Below are positions 25,434 to 34,596 of a stretch of 64,000 bases of DNA, piece by piece. The notes under the pieces are model-generated. The model searched no databases and was not told where the DNA came from. It worked only from the letters and a program-made list of their open reading frames with translations. Each line of letters begins with the position of its first letter. The stretch's first letter is position 1. Where the stretch lies: positions 36,182-100,181 of the forward strand of contig JBKQMB010000044.1 in NCBI GenBank assembly GCA_052326605.1, given 5' to 3'. The position numbers were made by a program, and so were the translations under genes. The stretch is from Bog-756 sp052326605. GTDB taxonomy: Bacteria; Actinomycetota; Acidimicrobiia; Acidimicrobiales; RAAP-2.

Positions 25434-25628
25434 CGGTCCCTGCGCCCCGAGCGCAGCCCCGGTCCAGAGAGGTTTCGATCCGCACAGTTCGATCCGTTCA
25501 CACTATGCGGTCCCCAGGGTGCGAACGAACTCGCCCCCACGGCTCCGCCCATCAATTCACCCACCGGGGCGGGCCCGGTCGCCGGTCGAGGCCCCCTGCC
25601 GGGGTCGGGCGGGCCGTCGGCCGGCCTT

Positions 25629-26099
25629 TCAGCGACCCGGCGGTCTCGATGCGACCGGGCCCGCCCCGGGCGGAGGCGCAGAGGCAGGCGCCAGCCGACG
25701 GCCTGTGACGACGTCGGTCCGGATCCGCACGATCCGGTGGCCTGGCTCTCTCACGGCAGGCTCCGGGAAGTGCTCCGGCAGGTGCCCGCCGTGTTCCCCG
25801 TCGTCCTCGATGGCCAGGCCACGAACCAGCACGCTCCAGGCACGGCCGGCATCGACCCCGTCCACCTGGAGGGCGATCAGCCGGGCTCCTTCCACCCGCT
25901 CGAAGAGGCCCTCACCGATCCGGATCACCACGTCGGAGCCGTCCGCCGCATAGTTCACTGGCAACACCAGGGGAGCTCCGTCCGCGGCGATGCCGATGTG
26001 GCCATGGAGCCCCTGTTTCGCACCCAGCGCCAGGAGGCGGTGACACTCGGCCGGGTCCAGGACCTCTGATCCTCGCTCATCGATCCACATGAGCACCAT
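25629..26099 (-). CDS. PPOX-class (pyridoxamine 5'-phosphate oxidase-like) protein
   Basis: 156 residues from MVLMWIDERGSEVLD. The split-barrel FMN-binding fold is suggested by LDPAECHRLLALGAKQGL, GHIGIAADGAPLVLPVNYAA, GSDVVIRIGEGLFERV and ARLIALQVDGVDAGRAWSVL, the standard order in PPOX/FMN-binding 'nitroimidazole-resistance NimA-like' proteins. These reduce or oxidise F420/FMN-linked substrates. The C-terminal tail is Pro/Ala-rich and variable. The open frame continues upstream but the ATG at 26099 matches the family start. Confidence 0.85.
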   Translation of the reverse strand: MVLMWIDERGSEVLDPAECHRLLALGAKQGLHGHIGIAADGAPLVLPVNYAADGSDVVIRIGEGLFERVEGARLIALQVDGVDAGRAWSVLVRGLAIEDDGEHGGHLPEHFPEPAVREPGHRIVRIRTDVVTGRRLAPASAPPPGAGPVASRPPGR

Positions 26100-26344
26100 T
26101 GTCGACCAGGCCATCCACCGACGCCAGTGCCGAAATCCCCAATCTGCCGGCAGCCGGCGGCCGAATGCCAATCGGTCAATTGGGACTTTCGGCCCCAGGC
26201 ACCGTCAGGACGCCTCCGTAACTGCCCGGAAAGGGAGATGATGAGACCGAGCGTGTCTCATGGGTTCGCCCGCTAGCAGACGGGGGTACACCATGGCACT
26301 GGGTCTGGATCTCGACTAGCTCGAGCGATCGGCCAGGGGGGGGG

Positions 26345-27254
26345 GAGTTCGACCTGGGTTGGCTTCGCGACACCGACTCGGAATGGGGGGTCCGGGCCAA
26401 GCCGGGCAAGACGGGCCTCACGTTGCGCGACATCGCCATCGGCTCCTACGGCGAGGTTCCCGACCACGCTCCTCTGCGGACGATGGCCCCCCCGGGGCTC
26501 CGACATCGATCCCGACGTGCCGGACATGGGGTACACCGTCAACGACAAGTCCGAGGTGTGGTCGGACAACCTCCACGACCTCTACGAGAAGGCGGTGAGC
26601 CGCCAGTGGAGCGCCACTCGGGACATCCCGTGGGGCGACCTGCCCGAGCTCGACCCGGACATCGAGCAGGCCATGTGCCAGTTGGCGACCGTGCTCTCCG
26701 AGGTCGAGATGGTGGCGTCCGACTTCCCCGCCAAGTGGCTGTGGCGCATCAACCACGACTACGTGGAAGCCAAGATGCTCCTCTGCACCCAGGTGATGGA
26801 CGAGGCCCGCCACACCGAGGTGTACGCCAAGCGTGCGCGGGCCAACGGTGGCGGGCTCGGGCGGGCGTCGGCGGTGGTCGAGCGCTTCTTGCAGCTCATC
26901 CTCGACGCGCAGAGCTGCGACGAGAGCTCGGCGCTGATGCACCTGCTCGGCGAGGGCATCGTGCTCTCCCTGTTCCGCGCCGGCGAGGCCATCGCCCCCT
27001 CACCGCTGGAGCAGCAAGTCTTCCGGCTCTGCATGCAGGTCGAGGCCAGGCACGATGCCTGCGGCTCGATGCTCTGGCGGGAGCCGGGTGGCGAATGGGG
27101 CTGCAGCTCGTGCCGGACGACCGGTGACGAGGGCGCCCATCACGCTTCGTGTCCCAAGGTGTGCAAGGCGGCCCGGCTCGCCGCCCGCCCGCCCGTCGTC
27201 GGAACACTCCGATGGCACGGCCTCAGGCCACCACCCCATGGTGCGCGCCGATGA
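26345..27254 (+). pseudogene. Frameshifted ferritin-like diiron protein
   Basis: The reading frame from 26345 (EFDLGWLRDTDSEWGV then GLTLRDIAIGSYGEVPDH) breaks at a C-run near 26485-26491 and continues in another frame as SDIDPDVPDMGYTVNDKSEV. It carries a four-helix diiron pattern: LSEVEMVASDF, MLLCTQVMDEARHTEVYA, LLGEGIVLSLF and QVEARHDACG. The E/ExxH pairs would ligate two metals, as in ferritin-like or R2-like oxidases. The normal C-terminus is also lost after the second EARH. A 10-G run at 26336-26345 just upstream leaves the true start unclear. Sequencing error or real decay cannot be told apart. Confidence 0.6.
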
Positions 27255-27765
27255 GGGTGACGGCGACGACCGCAGGCACATCTCCGGCATTCGACCAGCG
27301 GTGGCGCGTGCCGTTCTGGATGTAGGTGTCGCCTGGATTCAGCGCGACCTTCGCCCCGTCGTCGAGCTCGAGGGTGGCCTGTCCTGACAGCACGACTCCG
27401 TAGTCGATCGTGGCCGTGGTGTGCATGCCAGGGTCATCACGATCGAAGTGGCCCGCCGCTCCCGGGAGCTTCTGCTCGATCTCCGCGACGGCTGCCTCCA
27501 CATCGATGTCCGCCGGGACGCCGCTCCCCCCGTCGGGAGGGATGGTGAAGAACCCGAATCGGAATCCGCCCAGCGGTGGAAAGTACGTCCTCGCCTCCGG
27601 CCTCGAACCATCGTCGGGGAAGGTGCGGGTCGAATCCGCCCCCCAGACCTGGTGGAACTCACTGCCGGGCATCAGGGCCAGTGTCACCGGCGCCACCCGA
27701 TCGTCACTGACGAAGACCGAATTGCCGTCGGCACCGTGCCCGGTGGCCACTCGCCGAATGTCCAT
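27223..27765 (-). CDS. Cupin-domain protein
   Basis: 180 residues from MDIRRVATGHGADG. The cupin core is at the C-terminal half: MHTTATIDYGVVLSGQATLE (motif 1, with metal-site His and Glu-like positions) and LNPGDTYIQNGTRHRWSN (motif 2, PGD and His). It is the layout of small single-domain cupins that bind metal and act as dioxygenases, isomerases or storage proteins. The N-terminal 100 residues are variable (GGFRFGFFTIPPDGG). Its stop overlaps the broken ferritin-like gene tail on the other strand. Confidence 0.85.
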   Translation of the reverse strand: MDIRRVATGHGADGNSVFVSDDRVAPVTLALMPGSEFHQVWGADSTRTFPDDGSRPEARTYFPPLGGFRFGFFTIPPDGGSGVPADIDVEAAVAEIEQKLPGAAGHFDRDDPGMHTTATIDYGVVLSGQATLELDDGAKVALNPGDTYIQNGTRHRWSNAGDVPAVVAVTLIGAHHGVVA

Positions 27766-28021
27766 GCTGCCTCCTCGGGTCGGCTGCCCCTTCGCCCCGA
27801 ACGGGCAGCCGAGCAGTAGCCACCGCACTCGGCGAACGAACGGCATGCCGTCCGGGGACCGTGCTAATGCCCGGGACGCTACACCGCCGGAGGAATCCAC
27901 GGCTGGGTCAACGTCCGCCGGTTGCGCCCGGTGCAGGGGGCGATGTTACCGACCCCGCACCGCCGGGTCCAGGTGTCCGCCCGGGTGGGCGAGGTCCGTC
28001 GGAGCGGCTCGACGGGGTTGG

Positions 28022-28432
28022 TCAGTCGTCCGGGTTCTCGAGCATGGACACGATGGTGCGGAACCGCCTGATCGTCTCGTCGAGCCCCTCGACGGCGCCC
28101 TCAATCCGAATCTCGGCAACCGCGTCGCAGACATACTGGAGTGCTCCGTTCATCGCGAGGGTGGCCTCGATAACCCCATGGCTGACCAACCTGTTCAGCT
28201 CGCGGGCGATCTGCTCCCGAAGGTGGATCCGATGCGTCCCATCCACACCGTCCGGGCATGTGTTCTGGGGGACTGCCAGCGTGCCGGGGCGCTCGGTGGC
28301 TTCGGCCAGCGGCTCGAGAAGTGCCAACCTGGCGTCAACGGCGATCGAGTCGGTTGCCGTTCCCACATACGCCAGCGCTGACTGGACGTCCCACTGTGCC
28401 GGCATCGACCAGTCGGTCGGGTGATCCGACAT
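28022..28432 (-). CDS. Unrecognised 136-aa helical protein
   Basis: 136 residues from MSDHPTDWSMPAQWDV. Mostly helical, with SALAYVGTATDSIAVDARLA, IHLREQIARELNRLVSHGVI and GAVEGLDETIRRFRTIVSML; no catalytic motif. The length and helical composition suggest a small regulator or oligomerising protein. Its ATG overlaps the ATG of the divergent LuxR-type gene inside a palindromic CATG, so one of these two starts must be reconsidered. No family recognised. Confidence 0.6.
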   Translation of the reverse strand: MSDHPTDWSMPAQWDVQSALAYVGTATDSIAVDARLALLEPLAEATERPGTLAVPQNTCPDGVDGTHRIHLREQIARELNRLVSHGVIEATLAMNGALQYVCDAVAEIRIEGAVEGLDETIRRFRTIVSMLENPDD

Positions 28433-29372
28433 GGGAAGCGTTCCCCGTGGCACGGAGACGCGGTGCACGCCCGGGCGGAGGTGCCGGCGAGGTCGCTGCC
28501 GGCCTCGCCGACACCCTCCGCCATGCCGGGTCGACCCACGATCCGTCATCCGTGTAGCCGGAACCTTACAATCGGCACCGATCCTGCCACTCGCCGACGT
28601 CGCCGATACCGAGGTGGTCGGGCGGGCACGCGACCTCGACGAGCTCCTCGAGCTCGTCGAGCGACTCACCCCCGAGGCGGTGATCGTCTCCATCCGCACC
28701 CCGGTGGTCACCACCATGCCCACGATCCTCGCTGCCCGGCACCTGCGCGACCAGTTCCCCAAGATGGGGATCGTGATCATCTCTGACCGTGGCAGCGGTT
28801 TCGCCCTCGAACTGCTCCGCGGCGGCGCCTCGAGGATCGCCTATCTCTTGGACGAACGCCTCCCGAACATGGCCGCCGTGCTCGCGGCCCTGCAGGAGGT
28901 GCGCACCGGGCAGACCGTCCTCGACCCGGGCATCGTGGACTCCCTGATGCGCCGCCGCGAGGGAATCACCATCGACGACCTCACCCTGCGTGAGATCGAC
29001 GTCCTCGAGCAGCTCGCCCACGGGATGTCCAACCGAAGAATCAGCGCCGAGCTCTCCCTCTCGATCAAATCCGTCGAGAAGCACGTCTCCACGATCTTCC
29101 GCAAGCTCGGGCTGATCGACCAGGCCCTCGTCGATCGCCGGGTGACGGCCGCCCTCATCTTCCTGCGAGCCCAGACGGATCCGTTCGGGCTGCAGGTTCG
29201 CGCCGCGCTCGACCAGCGAACGGCCGAACGCATCGTCGTGCCGCGGGACGTCGACGACCTGCTCGCGGAACTCCCCGAATCGCACCCCGTCGGCGCATCG
29301 CGCGAACGCCCTCGTCACAAGAGCCCGCGCCGGACGCCGACCGCCGCGGACGCCGACCGCCGCGGACGCTGA
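28431..29372 (+). CDS. LuxR-family regulator with an atypical receiver
   Basis: 313 residues in the longest form. After a low-complexity N-terminus, residues ~50-170 resemble a response-regulator receiver (VVGRARDLDELLELVERL, then MGIVIISDRGSGFALELL, GASRIAYLLDE). The position expected for the phospho-accepting Asp reads EAVIVSIRTPVV, with Ser instead of Asp. The C-terminal helix-turn-helix is clear: LTLREIDVLEQLAHGMSNRR, ISAELSLSIKSVEKHVSTIF. It should bind DNA but probably not respond to ordinary phosphorylation. The first ~45 residues look non-coding and no better start codon (ATG/GTG/TTG) is in frame. Confidence 0.8.
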   Translation: MGSVPRGTETRCTPGRRCRRGRCRPRRHPPPCRVDPRSVIRVAGTLQSAPILPLADVADTEVVGRARDLDELLELVERLTPEAVIVSIRTPVVTTMPTILAARHLRDQFPKMGIVIISDRGSGFALELLRGGASRIAYLLDERLPNMAAVLAALQEVRTGQTVLDPGIVDSLMRRREGITIDDLTLREIDVLEQLAHGMSNRRISAELSLSIKSVEKHVSTIFRKLGLIDQALVDRRVTAALIFLRAQTDPFGLQVRAALDQRTAERIVVPRDVDDLLAELPESHPVGASRERPRHKSPRRTPTAADADRRGR

Positions 29373-29375
29373 TCA

Positions 29376-29421
29376 GCACTTCGGCGCCCCCGGCAGGAGT
29401 CGAACCCGCAACCTCATGGGT
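29376..29421. repeat. Left attachment repeat: tRNA-Arg 3' half
   Basis: 46 bp matching 40274-40319 with two differences: c/t at 29401 and c/g at 29414. It contains the T arm and 3' acceptor strand of tRNA-Arg on the minus strand. The bases beyond do not continue the tRNA, so it is a truncated copy. Confidence 0.8.
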
Positions 29422-29773
29422 GCATCCAGCCACTGGTCACTGCCTGGGCGAACTTCCGATACCCCATTTGAACAGGTCATTTGCCGTCACTCCCGGCAGC
29501 TAGCGCCGCCTTCGCCAGTTTCTTCGCTCCCGGATCGCGCCCAGGCCCTCGGGGTACCGAGCCGAAGATCTGCTGCAGAAGTGATGCCAGCCGATAGCGG
29601 GTGGGTTTGGCCATGAACGTCTCCCACCTGGGACCCCAAATCGACGAGGATTGTCAACGGTGGGGGGGTCGCTCGGCTCCCCACCGTCTCGCATGCCCAC
29701 GGTTTCGATCGCCCCCGACGCCGCTGACCTCCGGGACAACGACCTTCGATCGGTACGCGGGTAGCGTCCGGAC
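29422..29773. other. Non-coding stretch
   Basis: 352 bp just inside the left edge of island 2. I see no supported gene on either strand; the open frames are short and compositionally unlike the neighbours. Confidence 0.5.
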
Positions 29774-30016
29774 ATGGGACGAGAACCGGCAAGGGGCATC
29801 GCACTCTCCACGGCCTGGGTGAACGGTGACATGGAATCATGGACCGCGCTGGCCACCGAGGGGATTGAGCACGATGCTCTCGACCTCGTGAAAGATCTGT
29901 CCCAGATCGTCGGCCAGATGGCCGAGGCGCTGGCGGGGATCGAGGGGCCGGACTGCACATCGGAGATTGTGCTCCAGCAGCTTGCCCTGGATGGCGAGGC
30001 GAATTCCGAGGCGTGA
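29774..30016 (+). CDS. Unrecognised 80-aa protein
   Basis: 80 residues, MGREPARGIALSTAWVNGDM onward. Acidic and helical (EHDALDLVKDLSQIVGQMAE then ALAGIEGPDC); no signal peptide or metal motif. It ends 37 bp before the next gene in the same direction, so they may form an operon. Function unknown. Confidence 0.55.
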   Translation: MGREPARGIALSTAWVNGDMESWTALATEGIEHDALDLVKDLSQIVGQMAEALAGIEGPDCTSEIVLQQLALDGEANSEA

Positions 30017-30053
30017 GGGTGGTCCACGAAATGAAAGAGAGAGGTGGCGGGTA

Positions 30054-30797
30054 ATGCTTCAAGGGGATGCAAGAGAGCGGGCAAATGCGGCAGCCCTTCG
30101 AGCGGCGAGAGGTTGGCTACTCGGAATAGGCCTCGCTGGTCAGGTCGAAGAACTGCGGTCCGAGTGTCAAGACGACCCGGTCCCTGCCCCCGGCCTTCCA
30201 AAGCTGCTTGATCGATTGGAGAAGGACCTTCATGATGTGTGCGACCTATCGGATCGGGTTGCCGTTCTTCTCCGTGATCCCGAACAGACGCCGGAACTCG
30301 TGGCCAGGATCGCCGTAGAGGTAGATGCGACCGAAGAGGGAGCCGATGAAACTGGACGGGTCGCTCGCCGTATCGCACAGCTCGCCTTCGGGGTGTCCTC
30401 GGGTCTCGGACCAAGTGAGCGTGTGCAACGACTCGATCGTGCAGCAATGGCCGTGCTACATCCGCCCCGGGGGATCGGCAGGCCCGTGGGCCTTGTCAAT
30501 GACGGCATCGAACTCTTCACTCGCCATGCTCCTGAACTTCCGGTGGAACTGGGTGGCATCATCTGCCGGATGCTGATCGACCGCAACGTGAACGTGCGAT
30601 TCGGCGGAGTCACTCTTCGTGTCGGCCGAGGCGCCACCCTCCACCTCATCACCGGCGAGGGCGACACAGCCTGGGAATCACCGGTTCAGGTCTCAGATCC
30701 GGCCCATGCAACAGCAGAGGCACTGAAGTCGACGGGGAAGTCGCTCAAACACATTCGAGCTACTGCTGTCGCTGAGTGGGGGGAATCCAGGACGTAG
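30054..30797 (+). CDS. Unrecognised 247-aa protein
   Basis: 247 residues from MLQGDARERANAAALRAARG. Helical in the first half (LLDRLEKDLHDVCDLSDRVA), then a beta-rich part (IICRMLIDRNVNVRFGGVTL, LRVGRGATLHLITGEG). The ATG at 30054 follows GAGAGAGGTGGCGGG. No catalytic motif or domain is recognised. It is in the same direction as the 80-aa gene and near the left edge of island 2. Confidence 0.65.
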   Translation: MLQGDARERANAAALRAARGWLLGIGLAGQVEELRSECQDDPVPAPGLPKLLDRLEKDLHDVCDLSDRVAVLLRDPEQTPELVARIAVEVDATEEGADETGRVARRIAQLAFGVSSGLGPSERVQRLDRAAMAVLHPPRGIGRPVGLVNDGIELFTRHAPELPVELGGIICRMLIDRNVNVRFGGVTLRVGRGATLHLITGEGDTAWESPVQVSDPAHATAEALKSTGKSLKHIRATAVAEWGESRT

Positions 30798-31067
30798 GTG
30801 GAGTTCTGAAACCCGCGCTGTAGTCCCAGCAGAGGACCTGGCTGGCCCACCGGTAGTGCAGATCCCGCAGCCTCTGGCCAGGCAACGGTCAGATCAACGA
30901 GAGGAACGGCACGAGGGGGTAGGGAAGACGACCTCCCGAGTGATCTCGATCCAAAAACCGTGGAGCACTCCTGACGGCGCTCCCAAGGCGCTCGAGCGCT
31001 CATTGCTGTCCCTCGGGAAAGATGACCACGCTCCAGAGGTCGCCACTGCCCCCACTGGCGCCCGTTC

Positions 31068-31385
31068 TCACTCATGTGGCCGCCACCTCCCTTCGGCTCC
31101 CCACAGCCGGTCCCTTTCCGGCAGCACCCGGCGGATACTGTCGAGCGAGGGATTCCGACCTCCGAGTGTCATGATCCCCTCGATCTGATCCGTCTTCCAT
31201 AGGTGGTCGAGCACCTCATCCACGGTGGTCGAGTCCAACCCCGTTTCATGGTCGATGAGGGCGTTGTTGCAGTCTTCATCAGCGTCCTCGTGCAGACCAA
31301 TGACAGCGAGGACGTCCTTCACATCTTCGGGGTCGACCATGATCTCGACGATACCTTCGAAGCGACACCGGAACGGTGATGACAC
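31068..31385 (-). CDS. Unrecognised ~105-aa acidic protein
   Basis: 105 residues if the GTG at 31385 is used (FRCRFEGIVEIMVDPEDV onward), or 90 from the ATG at 31340. It is acidic, with DVLAVIGLHEDADEDCNNAL and TTVDEVLDHLWKTDQ. The FRCRFEGIVEI strand reads naturally into MVDPEDV, favouring the longer form. No family recognised. Between 30798 and 31067 I see no gene. Confidence 0.5.
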   Translation of the reverse strand: MSSPFRCRFEGIVEIMVDPEDVKDVLAVIGLHEDADEDCNNALIDHETGLDSTTVDEVLDHLWKTDQIEGIMTLGGRNPSLDSIRRVLPERDRLWGAEGRWRPHE

Positions 31386-31515
31386 TTCCTCGCACCGTCA
31401 CTCCATGGGCCACCAAGCCAACGCCGTCCGTGCCGAGCCTGAGGTCGACTGGTCGGGGGATTGGCCAGGTACGTGATCGGCACAGCCGACCGTGACGAAT
31501 CTCATTGCTCAGTCG

Positions 31516-32097
31516 TCATGTCGTCTCCCCTGTCAGAGCATCGGCCCACTCCAAGATGGTGTCGGCTGTGCTCTGATCGAAGATCACACGCAGGTGCCCG
31601 ACGTTCGGCACCTCTACGAAAGCGTGAGGTCTGTTCGGTCGTGTAGCACTCTTCGGTACCAACCTGTCTTTCGCCGCTGTGACCACCAGGATCGGTGGGC
31701 GTGGGCCAGGGATGGCTTCCACGCTCCTCAGGTAGGCGCTGTTCGTCCCCATCTCCCTCATGACCGGTAGCGGGCCGAAGCCTGATAGGAAGTGGCCCTG
31801 GTGCGGTGTGCCGATGGTTACCAGTGCATCGATCGGCGCTCCAAGTGCTGCTGCGTGCTCAGCGACCAGGCCTCCCATCGAGTGCCCGATGACCACGATG
31901 GTGTCGTGGATTTGATGTAGCTCGTCGATCAGGTTGACCAGGCGCTCCGCTGAGGTGGTGATTGGTCCGAAGGCCAGTCGCTCGTTGAAATACTTCGTCC
32001 GCCAGCCCTGTTCACGAGCGCTGCGCCGGATCGGGGTCAGCGGCCATTCATTACCGGGAGCAGCGAAACCTCCTACGAAGACGAGGGCCCTACTCAT
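31516..32097 (-). CDS. Alpha/beta-hydrolase, lipase-like
   Basis: 193 residues from MSRALVFVGGFAAPGNEW. The nucleophile elbow is VIGHSMGGLVAEHAA (GxSxG with Ser), the acid is likely in VTAAKDRLVPK and the His in VEVPNVGHLRVIF. The GxSxG order and size match small lipase/esterase or PGAP1-like hydrolases. No signal peptide, so it is probably cytoplasmic. Substrate unknown. Confidence 0.85.
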   Translation of the reverse strand: MSRALVFVGGFAAPGNEWPLTPIRRSAREQGWRTKYFNERLAFGPITTSAERLVNLIDELHQIHDTIVVIGHSMGGLVAEHAAALGAPIDALVTIGTPHQGHFLSGFGPLPVMREMGTNSAYLRSVEAIPGPRPPILVVTAAKDRLVPKSATRPNRPHAFVEVPNVGHLRVIFDQSTADTILEWADALTGETT

Positions 32098-32955
32098 CGT
32101 TCAGCACTCGTGACAGCAGGACGGCGTGCTCATCGTTCAAGTGCTTCACTGCACTGATGTAGGTATCACTGCCATGCCCCATTATTCAGTCCGCGGTCGC
32201 CGACCAGGAGGAAATGCTGGCACAGTCACAACCGGCTTGCCATCGCCACAGTTGACGGCACCGACAGACGCGAAGGACCCCCGGCCGAGGCCGAGGTCTA
32301 CTGCCATCTGATCGAGTGACCCGGCGCCGCCACCACCAGGTGAAGCGGGTGGTCCGCCTGACCGAGGTTCATCGGCGGATGCTCGGAGAGTGCTGACCGG
32401 GTTGGGCACCAGAGGAAACTGGGTTATCCGGGTAATCGGTGCGATGAGCGATGGATATCCCTTTCCTGGGTCCCGTAACCCAAGACAACTCTGATGATGG
32501 GAGGGGAATATGGCTGTCCGGTGGAGGCGACCAAGAGCGCCCACCACTCCCCCGCCGCACCCTGGCTCGATGGATCATAGCGACCGCCAGGCGGAAGCCT
32601 TCTCCACCGCCCCCGGTCAGTGCTTCGCCGTGGTCACCACTGCGCCCTCTGTGCCCTCACGTCGAGATCGGATCGCTCGCTCGTTCCTGGGTCACGTGAG
32701 CAACGTGACGAGGCGGCCGGTTTCCTCGCGGACCTGAATGCCACAGCTTCCGGCGGCACTGCTGCTCTGGGCCGCTGCCGCATTCGATTCCTCCCAGTGT
32801 CGCACCCCTCCGGCACGCTCGGGTCCAAAGCTCGACCTTCTCGGAAACACTGTGGAATTGACCTGCTCTCGTGGATACCTTGTCTGCGGAGGCAGGTCAA
32901 TTCCGAAGTTGTCACCAGGCGAGCGCCTCGAGCGACACTCCCCATCTGAGCCACG
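32098..32955. other. Non-coding stretch
   Basis: About 860 bp without a gene I can support. Open frames of up to ~120 codons exist on both strands but are low-complexity and look like shadows. It may be decayed coding DNA inside island 2. Confidence 0.5.
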
Positions 32956-33983
32956 TCACGCGTCTCTGCGGAACTTCGCCGCAATCGTCCTGAACCCGCC
33001 CCCGAGGATCCGCAGGCAGGTCGTCAATCTCCAGGAGCACCTGTTCAGCACCGATTGCACCCGGCGCTCCGGTACATCGAGCAGCGCCTCAACGTACATC
33101 AGGCGGGCGCGGACTGGTGAAGCCCGGTCTTCTGCCCAAGCCGCAAATGCGACAGCATCCGCCAAGCGACTCTCGGCGTCGGTGGCGCGGGCTTCATCCT
33201 CCGCGCTGGCGTGCTGGAGCCTGCTCTTCCACGCTGCATCGAGTTCACTGGCCCACGCCAGCTGATCCTCCCGCAGCAATTCAGGGACGATGGCGGAGAC
33301 GTCACCGACGAACTCGGGCGGTTCGCCTGCGAGGTCCGGCGGATTGTCGTACCCAAGCTCGGCGAAGACCTCGGGGGTGAAGTGCTCGCCTTCCACGCCG
33401 ATGTGGCGACCGTAGGAGCATGCCGTGGCCACCGCAAGCCTTCAGAGATGCTTCCGGATTGCCTGCATGACGCAGTCCTGGCTCGACCCGATCGGACAGA
33501 GCCCGAAGTCGAACAGCCGTGACCCAGGGGCCACGGTGTCGCCGGTCGCAGAGACTTGCACGATCCCCGGCTCCGCGTCGACATGGGCGATCAACCCATT
33601 CATAACCTCCAGATACCTGGGAACGAGCACGATGTCCCCCTCAAAGCACAAGGCCCAGTCGCCGGTACCGTCGTCGAACACCCAACCTCGACGAGTGAGT
33701 AGTGCCGGGCGATTCAGAGGTTGTGCGGCGCCCTCCTGATGGTGGCGCCGGGGAATAGTTCTCATGCCACCGCGTCCTCCTCGCCGGTCCGGTCGGCCCT
33801 TCCCAGTGCCTCCTCCTTCGACCCGGCGTAGCCGTCGATCGACAGGGTGAGCTGGTCCGGGGCCACGCTCAGCAGCTGCTCCGTCAGGGACTCGAGAGTG
33901 ATGCGCACATTGTCCGGCCGGTTGAACAGCAGCACACCGAGGGGGAACGGATGCCGGGGTGCGGGGGCCGTCACCGGGGGCAA
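32956..33983 (-). pseudogene. Broken glycosyltransferase-like gene
   Basis: The pieces HPFPLGVLLFNRPDNVRITL, then ELFPGATIRRAPHNL and IARHYSLVE, then GDWALCFEGDIVLVPRYLE and QVSATGDTV, then ATACSYGRHIGVEGEHFTPE follow one another on the minus strand in different frames or behind stop codons (near 33771, 33711 and 33442). The first resembles the N-terminus of nucleotide-sugar glycosyltransferases (FNRP), and the central FEGDIVLVPRYL resembles the donor-binding acidic motif. With at least one frameshift and three in-frame stops it cannot make one protein. It was probably a GT2-like transferase. Confidence 0.6.
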
Positions 33984-34596
33984 ACCTCAGGGTCGCCGCT
34001 CGGCTAGATCGGCCACGCACCCGGCTTTGGGCCCAGGCGAGGCTCCTTCTCGGCAGCAGCAAGATTGCCTCTCTTTGTGTCGGCGGCGTCTTCCTTCAGC
34101 GTCGACCTTGTTTCGGCGCTCGCGCCCGGCCGGGATCTCCATTGAACGCCTCATCTTTGCGGTGTGCGAAGTCTGTCGGCGGGCTCGGGCTTTGGGCGAC
34201 TGCCTGGTATGTCTTCGACCGGGCAGCGCGGTTTCGGTGCGATACGGACCAGCGGCTCATCCGGATCAGGCCGAATTCAGACGGGGCGGGCTGGCTGAGT
34301 GGCGCCGGACCGGTGTCGCTCGATCTCGATGACCCTGCCATGGCGATCCAGGCTCGATGCCGTAAGGTGATCACGCCATTCATTGGTGTGTCGAAGGATG
34401 GCGTGACCCCTTGGGGGGGATGCATGCGCGTTCACTATGTGTGCGGTTGTCCAGGTCTCGTGCTTCGCGAACACGGCCGAGGTCGCGGTGCCCGATGCGG
34501 CCAGGCGTACCCTCGACGCGGGCCATCCGTTCACATTTTCATCTCTCTCGGCGACATGAGGCAAGGGGAATAGTCTTGCTGGAGAACCCTCTAACC
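33984..34596. other. Non-coding stretch
   Basis: About 610 bp between the broken glycosyltransferase and the membrane-protein gene. No convincing gene is seen; the upstream extension of the membrane-protein frame (to 34411) is low-complexity. Confidence 0.5.

Noticed and set aside
30686..31075. 130-codon leftward frame near 31 kb
   Set aside because: It overlaps the 247-aa gene by over 100 bp and looks compositionally like a shadow.
32182..32547. 121-codon leftward frame in the empty stretch
   Set aside because: Low-complexity, no family resemblance and no ribosome site; could be decayed DNA.
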